From assembly GCA_042090735.1 (NCBI GenBank), contig JBELIU010000188.1:1-5729 (forward strand): 5,729 nt of DNA, written 5' to 3'. The stretch is from Novosphingopyxis sp042090735 (GTDB lineage: Bacteria > Pseudomonadota > Alphaproteobacteria > Sphingomonadales > Sphingomonadaceae). Of this stretch, positions 1 to 5,729 are shown piece after piece. The notes below the pieces were generated by a model, which ran no database searches, was not told the DNA's origin, and saw nothing but the letters and a program-made list of their open reading frames with translations. The stretch's first letter is position 1. Every line of letters begins with the position of its first letter. The position numbers were made by a program, and so were the translations under genes.

Positions 1-198
1 CGTGTTCACGCGCTCGACCTTCACGTCGAACAGCGCTTCCACCGCGGCCTTGATCTGCGGCTTGGTGGAACTGCCGGCGACCTTGAAGACCACCGCGTTG
101 TTCTCGGAAAGAAGCGTCGACTTCTCGGTGATGTGCGGCGCAACGATCACGTCGTAATGACGCGTATCGATATCGCCTTTCGCTTTCGCCTTAGCCAT
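1..198 (-). CDS. rplW: 50S ribosomal protein L23 (partial, 3' end outside window)
   Basis: L23 binds 23S rRNA domain III beside the peptide exit tunnel and is the docking site for trigger factor and SRP. The first 66 codons are visible, all open, beginning MAKAKAKGDIDTRHYDVIVA. The family hallmarks are present: PHITEKS at about residues 21-27, then VVFKVAGSSTKPQIKAAVE at about 37-55 and LFDVKVERVNT at 56-66. Bacterial L23 is usually about 95-105 residues, so roughly a third is missing beyond the window edge. The ATG at 198-196 is chosen because it lies 9 nt downstream of a GGAGG motif and gives the normal N-terminus. It overlaps the rplD stop region by 8 nt (ATGGCTAA), which suggests translational coupling. 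The gene order rpsJ-rplC-rplD-rplW is the standard S10 operon order. Confidence 0.97.
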   Translation of the reverse strand, partial: MAKAKAKGDIDTRHYDVIVAPHITEKSTLLSENNAVVFKVAGSSTKPQIKAAVEALFDVKVERVNT

Positions 199-820
199 TG
201 AAGCGCGCCTCCAGCTTTTCGACCGCGGCGCGGGTCAGCACCAGCGTCTCGGCCCTCAGGATATCGTAAACATTGGCGCCGACCGCGGGCATCACGTCGA
301 TGCCGAACAGGTTGGCCGAAGCCTTCTTGAAACCTGCATCCACGCTCTCGCCATCGATCACCAGAACGCGCTTGCCGAAACCGAGGCCAGCGGCCTGATC
401 CTTCAGCGCCTTGGTCTTGGCATCCTTCATCTCGAGCGTGTCGAGAATAATGATGCTGTCGCTCTTGGCCTTGTCACTCAGCGCCATTTTCAGGCCGAGT
501 GCACGGACCTTCTTGTTGAGCTGCGGATCGAAGTCACGCTTGCGCGCACCGTGAGCCTTACCGCCGCCGATGAAGATCGGGGCCGCGCGGTCACCGTGAC
601 GAGCCGTACCGCCGCCCTTCTGGCGACCGAACTTCTTGCCGGTGCGGGCGACGTCGCTACGCTCGCGGGTCGGGCGGGCGGTGCCGCGCGCCTTCTCACG
701 CTGCCAGGTAACGACGCGGTGCAGGATATCGGCACGCGGCTCGAGCCCGAACACATCGTCGGAAAGCTCGATATCGCTGCCGGCTTTCTTGCCGTCGAGG
801 GTCTGAACCTTCAGCTTCAC
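191..820 (-). CDS. rplD: 50S ribosomal protein L4
   Basis: L4 is an early-assembling 50S protein whose extended loop reaches the wall of the peptide exit tunnel; in E. coli it also represses its own operon. The protein has 209 residues, normal for the family. Visible features are the N-terminal strand MKLKVQTLDGKKAG, the basic extended loop at about residues 43-96 (RGTARPTRERSDVARTGKK, then RQKGGGTARHG, then PIFIGGGKAHGARKRDF), and the C-terminal globular part with LVIDGE at about 153-158 and NVYDILRAETLVLT at about 183-196. The usual KGTGRAR loop motif reads KGGGTAR here, which I believe is common in sphingomonads. Translation starts at GTG (820-818). No ATG fits, the residues match the family N-terminus, and a strong AAGGAGG sits 8 nt upstream inside rplC. 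The gene lies 3 nt after rplC and overlaps rplW by 8 nt. Confidence 0.97.
   Translation of the reverse strand: MKLKVQTLDGKKAGSDIELSDDVFGLEPRADILHRVVTWQREKARGTARPTRERSDVARTGKKFGRQKGGGTARHGDRAAPIFIGGGKAHGARKRDFDPQLNKKVRALGLKMALSDKAKSDSIIILDTLEMKDAKTKALKDQAAGLGFGKRVLVIDGESVDAGFKKASANLFGIDVMPAVGANVYDILRAETLVLTRAAVEKLEARFNG
208..212 (-). promoter_or_regulatory. Ribosome binding site of rplW
   Basis: GGAGG on the minus strand lies inside the last codons of rplD, 9 nt before the rplW ATG. It supports that start and fits coupled translation of the overlapping rplD-rplW pair. Confidence 0.8.
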
Positions 821-823
821 GGC

Positions 824-1723
824 TTAGCCCTCCTTCTCTTCGCCATCGACAGGCTTGTCGCCGTCGGTGGGCTGGTTTTCTACCTTCTCGGCGTTCGCCT
901 GCGCTTCGGCCTGCAGCTCCTGGCTGCGCTCCAGCTCGGCGGCGGCTGCCGCGATTTCCTCATCGGACGGGCCGACGGGACGCTCATGCTCGGCAGCGCT
1001 CTCGACCATGCCGGCATCTGCCTGCTCGTGAGAGAACTGATCGGCATTGCGACGCATCGCACCGGGGAACGGAAGACCTTCGGGCATCGGCACCTTCACC
1101 GAGTCCTTGACGATCAGCCACGCACCCTTGGAACCGGGCACCGAGCCGCGCACGAAGATCAGACCGCGATCGCTATCGGTGCGGACGATTTCGAGGTTCT
1201 GCTGGGTCCGGTTACGATCACCCATGTGACCGGCCATCTTCTTGTTCTTGAAGACCTTACCCGGATCCTGACGGTTACCCGTCGAACCGTGCGAACGGTG
1301 GCTGAGCGAAACGCCGTGCGTTGCGCGCAGGCCGCCGAAGCCGTGACGCTTCATGGCACCGGCAAAGCCCTTACCCTGCGTACGGCCCTGAATATCAACC
1401 ATCTGACCGGCAACGAAATGGTCGGCGGTGACAGTGGCGCCAACGGGAAGCAGACCCTCTTCGCTGTCGACGCGGAATTCCACGACGCGCGCCTTGGGAG
1501 TCACTTCAGCCTTTGCAAACGCTTCGCGCTGCGGCTTGTTGACGTTTTTCGCCTTGCGCTCACCAGCACCAAGGGCAACGGCAAAATAGCCATCACGCTC
1601 GACGCGGCGCTCGCCGACGACCTGACAATTTTCTAGCGACAAGACGGTGACCGGCACATGCTGGCCGTCCTCCTGGAAGAGGCGGGTCATCCCCATCTTT
1701 TTCGCGATCACGCCAGTGCGCAT
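824..1723 (-). CDS. rplC: 50S ribosomal protein L3 with long acidic C-terminal tail
   Basis: L3 binds near the 3' end of 23S rRNA, nucleates 50S assembly and sends a loop toward the peptidyl transferase centre. The protein has 299 residues from ATG 1723-1721. The core runs from MRTGVIAKKMGMTRLF to about residue 213. The signature loop at about 114-168 contains KGFAGAMKRHGFGG, THGVSLSHR, GSTGNRQDPGKVF and KNKKMAGHMG. Gln152, just before DPGKVF, aligns with the E. coli glutamine methylated by PrmB. Residues 214-299 form an Ala/Glu-rich tail, roughly 22 acidic against 7 basic residues, absent from the approximately 209-residue E. coli protein. An in-frame TTG at 1741-1739 would add MKECWI but abuts the Shine-Dalgarno, so it is rejected. 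The gene follows rpsJ after an unusually long 278-bp gap and precedes rplD by 3 nt. Confidence 0.97.
   Translation of the reverse strand: MRTGVIAKKMGMTRLFQEDGQHVPVTVLSLENCQVVGERRVERDGYFAVALGAGERKAKNVNKPQREAFAKAEVTPKARVVEFRVDSEEGLLPVGATVTADHFVAGQMVDIQGRTQGKGFAGAMKRHGFGGLRATHGVSLSHRSHGSTGNRQDPGKVFKNKKMAGHMGDRNRTQQNLEIVRTDSDRGLIFVRGSVPGSKGAWLIVKDSVKVPMPEGLPFPGAMRRNADQFSHEQADAGMVESAAEHERPVGPSDEEIAAAAAELERSQELQAEAQANAEKVENQPTDGDKPVDGEEKEG
829..835 (-). promoter_or_regulatory. Ribosome binding site of rplD (fixes a GTG start)
   Basis: AAGGAGG on the minus strand, with an 8-nt spacer to GTG at 820-818. It lies in the last codons of rplC (Glu-Lys-Glu-Gly), so one stretch encodes the L3 C-terminus and directs L4 initiation. 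It is the strongest Shine-Dalgarno match in the window. Confidence 0.85.
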
Positions 1724-1732
1724 GATCCAACA

Positions 1733-1738
1733 CTCCTT
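1733..1738 (-). promoter_or_regulatory. Ribosome binding site of rplC (decides the start)
   Basis: AAGGAG on the minus strand, 9 nt before ATG 1723-1721. The alternative TTG at 1741-1739 is immediately upstream of this motif and so cannot use it. The normal L3 N-terminus, MRTGVIAKKMGMT, also requires the ATG. Confidence 0.85.
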
Positions 1739-1826
1739 CAACAGAGGCCTCGCGGGACCATTCCCGAAAGGCGTGCGAGCCCCGCCGACAATTCGACGAA
1801 GCCCGTTTCAGCCCAAATTTTCGTAT

Positions 1827-1892
1827 CGTCGCCCCGTCCGGGCTGAGTGCAACGCCAAACCCCAAAAGGCTGGAGAAGCGAGACGGGGGACG
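1827..1892 (-). other. 11-bp stem with one bulge upstream of rplC
   Basis: On the minus strand CGTCCCCCGTC (1892-1882) pairs with GACGGGG (1838-1832), then, past a single bulged base (1831), with GACG (1830-1827). The enclosed loop is 43 nt. The neighbouring inverted repeat 1808-1814/1840-1846 (TCAGCCC/GGGCTGA) interleaves with this stem, so the two are either mutually exclusive or form a pseudoknot. The function is unknown. Confidence 0.4.
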
Positions 1893-1941
1893 CTTACCCG
1901 GCTATGTCCGAAGACGGCGCCGGAGGTATCCCTCGAACCGA

Positions 1942-1959
1942 CGGAGCCATAAGGCTCCG
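1942..1959 (-). other. Perfect 7-bp hairpin between rpsJ and rplC
   Basis: CGGAGCC and GGCTCCG flank a 4-nt loop (TTAT on the minus strand). It lies 8 nt downstream of the palindromic repeat and has no U-tract after it. It could protect or punctuate the mRNA, or be part of the larger structure described for 1898-1998. Confidence 0.5.
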
Positions 1960-1967
1960 CGATCGCA

Positions 1968-1988
1968 GTCCCGGATCAAATCCGGGAC
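1968..1988. repeat. Palindromic REP-like repeat
   Basis: The arms GTCCCGGAT and ATCCGGGAC form a perfect 9-bp inverted repeat around a 3-nt loop. Very similar CCCGGA-TTGA-TCCGGG palindromes are, from memory, scattered in many copies through intergenic regions of alphaproteobacterial genomes. Only one copy lies in this window, so the repeat nature is inferred from knowledge, not shown here. No T-run follows on either strand, so it is not a standard terminator. Confidence 0.55.
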
Positions 1989-2001
1989 ACGTAGCCGGCA
2001 A

Positions 2002-2313
2002 TTAAGCCAGCTTGATTTCTACGTTCACGCCAGCGGCGAGATCGAGCTTCATCAGCGCATCGACCGTCTGCGGCGTCGGCTGCACAATGTCGAGCAGCCG
2101 CTTATAGGTACGCACCTCGAACTGCTCGCGCGACTTCTTGTCGACATGCGGGCCGCGGTTCACGGTGAACTTCTCGATACGCGTCGGCAGCGGAATGGGG
2201 CCACGGATAAGGGCGCCAGTGCGCCGTGCAGTATCGGCGATATCTCCCGTCGCCTGATCGAGCACGCGGTGATCAAAGGCCTTGAGGCGAATGCGAATAT
2301 TCTGCGTTTCCAT
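2002..2313 (-). CDS. rpsJ: 30S ribosomal protein S10 (NusE)
   Basis: S10 sits in the head of the 30S subunit. As NusE it pairs with NusB on rRNA boxA and contacts NusG, linking transcription to translation. The protein is 103 residues, the standard length, starting METQNIRIRLKAFDHRVLDQ. The family signature GALIRGPIPLPT is at residues 33-44, the long rRNA-contacting loop at about 45-68 (FTVNRGPHVDKKSREQFEVR), and the ending DALMKLDLAAGVNVEIKLA is typical. Val57, where changes lower tetracycline-class susceptibility in other bacteria, is wild type. ATG 2313-2311 is chosen over an in-frame TTG 9 nt upstream because it gives the conserved N-terminus. The Shine-Dalgarno is weak (GGA, 4 nt upstream). 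The gene starts only 31 nt after the U-tract of a terminator that follows tuf, and a 278-bp gap separates it from rplC. Confidence 0.97.
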   Translation of the reverse strand: METQNIRIRLKAFDHRVLDQATGDIADTARRTGALIRGPIPLPTRIEKFTVNRGPHVDKKSREQFEVRTYKRLLDIVQPTPQTVDALMKLDLAAGVNVEIKLA

Positions 2314-2344
2314 AACGTCCAAACACTACCGATGCGAAAGAGCC

Positions 2345-2391
2345 AAAAACAAACCGCCCCAGAAATCCCGCAGGAAACGCCGGGGCGGCTT
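2345..2391 (-). terminator. Rho-independent terminator between tuf and rpsJ
   Basis: Minus-strand CCGCCCC (2388-2382) pairs with GGGGCGG (2360-2354), extendable by one G-U and two A-U pairs. The 21-nt loop contains a small UCC/GGA hairpin. The stem is followed by TTTGTTTTT (2353-2345), eight T in nine. It lies 51 nt past the tuf stop and 31 nt before the rpsJ ATG. It should stop some of the fusA-tuf transcripts, so rpsJ is presumably reached by readthrough or antitermination, since little room for a promoter is left. The relatively large loop may make it leaky. Confidence 0.75.
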
Positions 2392-2401
2392 CAAAATGTA
2401 G

Positions 2402-2430
2402 AGCCGCCCGAATCAACGACCCGGGCGGCT
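2402..2430 (-). other. GC-rich hairpin after tuf, able to compete with the terminator
   Basis: AGCCGCCCG (2430-2422) and CGGGCGGCT (2410-2402) form a perfect 9-bp stem with an 11-nt loop, 12 nt after the tuf stop codon. CTACATTTTG follows, too poor a U-tract for a good terminator by itself. Its 3' arm can instead pair over 8 bp with AGCCGCCC (2390-2383), which is the 5' arm of the next terminator. The layout is therefore that of a protector hairpin, an antiterminator and a terminator. Confidence 0.6.
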
Positions 2431-2442
2431 GAGGGGTCTATA

Positions 2443-3633
2443 TTAGACCTTGATGGTGCTGACAACCCCTGCACCGACGGTACGGCCACCTTCGCGAATT
2501 GCGAAGCGCAGACCTTCGTCCATGGCGATCGGAGCGATCAGCTTCACGCCGATCGTCACGTTGTCGCCAGGCATGACCATCTCGGTGCCCTCAGGGAGGA
2601 TCACTTCGCCGGTCACGTCGGTGGTGCGGAAGTAGAACTGCGGACGATAGTTGGCAAAGAACGGCGTGTGACGGCCACCCTCGTCCTTCGACAGCACGTA
2701 CACTTCTGCGTCGAACTCGGTGTGCGGCGTGATCGAACCGGGCTTGGCCAGAACCTGGCCACGCTCGACGTCGTCACGCGCGGTGCCGCGAAGCAGCGCA
2801 CCGATGTTGTCGCCCGCTTCGCCGCGATCGAGCAGCTTGCGGAACATTTCGACGCCGGTCACGGTCGTCTTGGTGGTGTCCTTGATACCGACGATCTCGA
2901 CTTCGTCGCCGACGTTCACAACGCCGGTTTCGACGCGACCAGTGACCACGGTGCCGCGACCGGAGATCGAGAACACGTCTTCGATCGGCATCAGGAAGTC
3001 ACGATCGACGGGGCGATCGGGCTTCGGAATGTAGCTGTCGACCGCGTCCATGAGCGCGATGATCTTTTCCTTGCCGATATTGTCGTCGCGGCCTTCGAGG
3101 GCAGCGAGAGCCGAACCGGAAACGATCGGAATATCGTCGCCCGGGAAATCGTAGGAGCTGAGAAGCTCGCGGATTTCCAGCTCGACGAGCTCGAGGAGCT
3201 CTTCGTCATCGACCTGGTCGACCTTGTTCATGAACACGACGAGAGCCGGCACGCCGACCTGACGAGCGAGCAGGATGTGCTCGCGGGTCTGCGGCATCGG
3301 GCCGTCAGCAGCGTTCACGACGAGGATCGCACCGTCCATCTGCGCGGCGCCGGTGATCATGTTCTTCACATAGTCAGCGTGGCCCGGGCAATCGACGTGC
3401 GCATAGTGACGCTCGGCAGTCTCATACTCGACGTGCGCGGTCGAGATGGTGATGCCGCGCTCGCGCTCTTCGGGAGCCTTGTCGATGTTCGCGAAGTCGA
3501 CGGCTGCACCGCCATGCGTTTCCGCCATCACCTTGGTGATCGCTGCGGTCAGCGTGGTCTTGCCATGGTCGACGTGACCGATGGTACCAACGTTTACGTG
3601 CGGCTTGTTCCGCTCGAATTTTGCTTTTGCCAT
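2443..3633 (-). CDS. tuf: Elongation factor Tu
   Basis: EF-Tu is the cytoplasmic GTPase that carries aminoacyl-tRNA to the ribosomal A site. The 396-residue protein has the usual length and is intact. The GTPase domain shows the P-loop GHVDHGKT (19-26), switch I ERGITI (58-63, Thr62 binding Mg2+), DCPGH (81-85, catalytic His85), NKVD (136-139) and SGSAL (172-176). Domain 2 begins near 210 (RDFLMPIEDVFSISGRGTVV), and domain 3 contains GGRHTPFFANYRPQFYFRTTDVTG at 319-342. Gln125 and Ala378, near known kirromycin-resistance sites, appear wild type. ATG 3633-3631 gives MAKAKFERNKPHVNVGTIGH and lies 9 nt after AGAAGG. The gene follows fusA after 158 bp and is followed by a hairpin plus terminator. 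Many proteobacteria carry a second tuf copy; this window cannot show whether one exists. Confidence 0.98.
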   Translation of the reverse strand: MAKAKFERNKPHVNVGTIGHVDHGKTTLTAAITKVMAETHGGAAVDFANIDKAPEERERGITISTAHVEYETAERHYAHVDCPGHADYVKNMITGAAQMDGAILVVNAADGPMPQTREHILLARQVGVPALVVFMNKVDQVDDEELLELVELEIRELLSSYDFPGDDIPIVSGSALAALEGRDDNIGKEKIIALMDAVDSYIPKPDRPVDRDFLMPIEDVFSISGRGTVVTGRVETGVVNVGDEVEIVGIKDTTKTTVTGVEMFRKLLDRGEAGDNIGALLRGTARDDVERGQVLAKPGSITPHTEFDAEVYVLSKDEGGRHTPFFANYRPQFYFRTTDVTGEVILPEGTEMVMPGDNVTIGVKLIAPIAMDEGLRFAIREGGRTVGAGVVSTIKV

Positions 3634-3642
3634 TTTACCCTA

Positions 3643-3648
3643 CCTTCT
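3643..3648 (-). promoter_or_regulatory. Ribosome binding site of tuf
   Basis: AGAAGG on the minus strand with a 9-nt spacer to ATG 3633-3631. A second purine-rich stretch, AGGG, sits closer to the start. Confidence 0.7.
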
Positions 3649-3666
3649 TCTGCAATGTCGTTTGCC

Positions 3667-3704
3667 GGGCTCCGAAGCGCCGCGCATTGGCTTCGCTTCG
3701 GCCC
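3667..3704 (-). other. Hairpin in the tuf 5' leader
   Basis: CCGAAGCG (3701-3694) and CGCTTCGG (3679-3672) form a perfect 8-bp stem with a 14-nt loop. After a 2-nt bulge, three more G-C pairs (3704-3702 with 3669-3667) extend it. It ends about 18 nt upstream of the tuf Shine-Dalgarno and has no U-tract. It may stabilise the very abundant tuf message or mark a processing point. Confidence 0.45.
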
Positions 3705-3715
3705 CAAGTCAACCA

Positions 3716-3745
3716 TCTATACTCGGCTGTGCGCCGCCTGATGAA
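3716..3745 (-). promoter_or_regulatory. Weak candidate tuf promoter
   Basis: TATAGA (3721-3716) resembles a -10 box and is preceded, with an 18-nt spacer, by TTCATC (3745-3740), a poor -35 match. Just downstream, TTGACT (3712-3707) is a good -35 hexamer, but at 17 nt its partner would be CAATGC, a poor -10. A separate tuf promoter in the fusA-tuf gap is plausible given the demand for EF-Tu, but neither pair is convincing. Confidence 0.2.
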
Positions 3746-3779
3746 CGGGCTATCAGGCGCGAAAGCGAGCCCGATAGCC
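3735..3779 (-). other. Two overlapping, mutually exclusive hairpins after fusA
   Basis: Thirteen nt after the fusA stop, GGCTATC (3779-3773) pairs with GATAGCC (3754-3748). The stem continues with G-U, G-C and G-C pairs, a 2-nt bulge, and CGC/GCG around a TTTC loop, about 13 bp in all. Bases 3748-3759 of this stem overlap a second perfect 8-bp hairpin, CGCCTGAT (3759-3752) with ATCAGGCG (3742-3735), so only one can fully form. Neither has a U-tract, so neither is an intrinsic terminator. Confidence 0.45.
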
Positions 3780-3791
3780 GATCCTGTACGC

Positions 3792-5729
<1,938 letters not shown>

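Larger units (their letters stand above)
1898..1998 (-). promoter_or_regulatory. Candidate multi-branched leader RNA downstream of rpsJ
   Basis: Read as minus-strand RNA, the segment starts 3 nt after the rpsJ stop. CCGGCUA (1998-1992) can pair with UAGCCGG (1904-1898), closing four hairpins in order: a 9-bp stem (1988-1968), CGGAGCC/GGCUCCG with loop UUAU (1959-1942), GAGG/CCUC with loop GAUA (1934-1923), and GUC/GAC with a C(UUCG)G loop (1915-1906). Alternatively, extending the closing stem with UGUCC (1989-1985) and GGACA (1909-1905) gives 12 bp around a 2-nt bulge, but opens part of the first hairpin and the last one. The first two hairpins and the closing stem are perfect; the last two are short and could be chance. 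The role is unknown. I recognise no named RNA family. Confidence 0.35.
1724..2001 (-). other. Long structured rpsJ-rplC intergenic region
   Basis: This is a 278-bp non-coding gap inside the S10 operon, at a place where a few tens of bases are usual. I see no tRNA and no credible small gene. A 90-codon frame here needs a TTG start, has no good ribosome site and runs into rplC out of frame. The gap holds a palindromic repeat (1968-1988), a second perfect hairpin (1942-1959), a possible closing stem around both (1898-1904 with 1992-1998), an 11-bp stem (1827-1838 with 1882-1892), a 7-bp inverted repeat (1808-1814 with 1840-1846), a 5-bp hairpin (1753-1766) and the rplC ribosome site. No hairpin is followed by a U-tract, so no intrinsic terminator is evident and readthrough from rpsJ to rplC is expected. 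No convincing promoter was seen. Confidence 0.75.

Noticed and set aside
551..1636. 361-codon plus-strand frame antisense to rplD and rplC
   Set aside because: It lies opposite two intact ribosomal protein genes, with no recognisable domain and no supporting context.
1724..1741. TTG start adding six residues (MKECWI) to L3
   Set aside because: It sits immediately upstream of the Shine-Dalgarno that serves the ATG at 1723, and the extra residues are not part of the L3 N-terminus.
1593..1865. 90-codon minus-strand frame as a leader peptide for rplC
   Set aside because: It needs a TTG start without a good ribosome site, and over a third of it lies out of frame inside rplC.
1959..1966. GCGATCGC octamer resembling the cyanobacterial HIP1 repeat
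   Set aside because: It is a single copy in GC-rich alphaproteobacterial DNA and is likely chance.
1968..1988. Intrinsic terminator after rpsJ
   Set aside because: The stem is strong, but no U-tract follows on either strand, and rplC needs transcription through it.
1898..1998. tRNA-like cloverleaf (7-bp closing stem and a GGTTCGA string)
   Set aside because: There is no 5-bp T-arm around the TTCGA, no 7-nt anticodon loop on a 5-bp stem, and four enclosed arms of the wrong sizes.
2314..2322. TTG start adding three residues to S10
   Set aside because: The ATG at 2313 gives the standard 103-residue protein, so the extension is not needed.
2146..3741. 531-codon open frame on the plus strand antisense to tuf and rpsJ
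   Set aside because: It is a shadow of codon bias in GC-rich genes. It covers tuf and rpsJ, whose identity is certain, matches no family I know, and has low-complexity shadow composition.

Overview
This window is the junction of the bacterial str and S10 ribosomal operons, and every real gene lies on the minus strand. In transcription order (right to left) it holds the 3' part of fusA (EF-G), a complete tuf (EF-Tu), complete rpsJ (S10), rplC (L3) and rplD (L4), and the 5' part of rplW (L23). Both window edges cut a gene. The DNA is GC-rich. The protein sequences look alphaproteobacterial, most likely Sphingomonadales (Sphingomonas/Erythrobacter group): S10 starts METQNIRIRLKAFD, L4 has the variant loop RQKGGGTARHG, and L3 carries a long acidic tail. 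The order-level placement comes from remembered family features, not from a search.

Layout: fusA fills 3792-5729 and lacks about 45 N-terminal residues. A 158-bp gap (3634-3791) with strong hairpins and a possible weak promoter precedes tuf (2443-3633). A 129-bp gap (2314-2442) holds a GC hairpin followed by a good rho-independent terminator; the arms of the two can also pair with each other in an attenuator-like way. rpsJ (2002-2313) is followed by an unusually long 278-bp gap (1724-2001) containing a palindromic repeat and several other possible RNA stems. From rplC onward the genes are packed tightly: rplC (824-1723) and rplD (191-820, GTG start) are 3 nt apart, and rplD and rplW (1-198) overlap by 8 nt, each with a Shine-Dalgarno inside the upstream gene.

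The genes work together in protein synthesis. EF-Tu delivers aminoacyl-tRNA, EF-G drives translocation, S10 belongs to the 30S head and also joins NusB in antitermination, and L3, L4 and L23 are early-assembling 50S proteins. The genes themselves are ordinary and look intact. I see no mobile element, CRISPR array, tRNA or unknown protein system. The only candidates for something undescribed are the three structured intergenic gaps. They may set the relative expression of the elongation factors and the S10 genes, but this rests on base-pairing read by eye in GC-rich DNA and needs comparative support.
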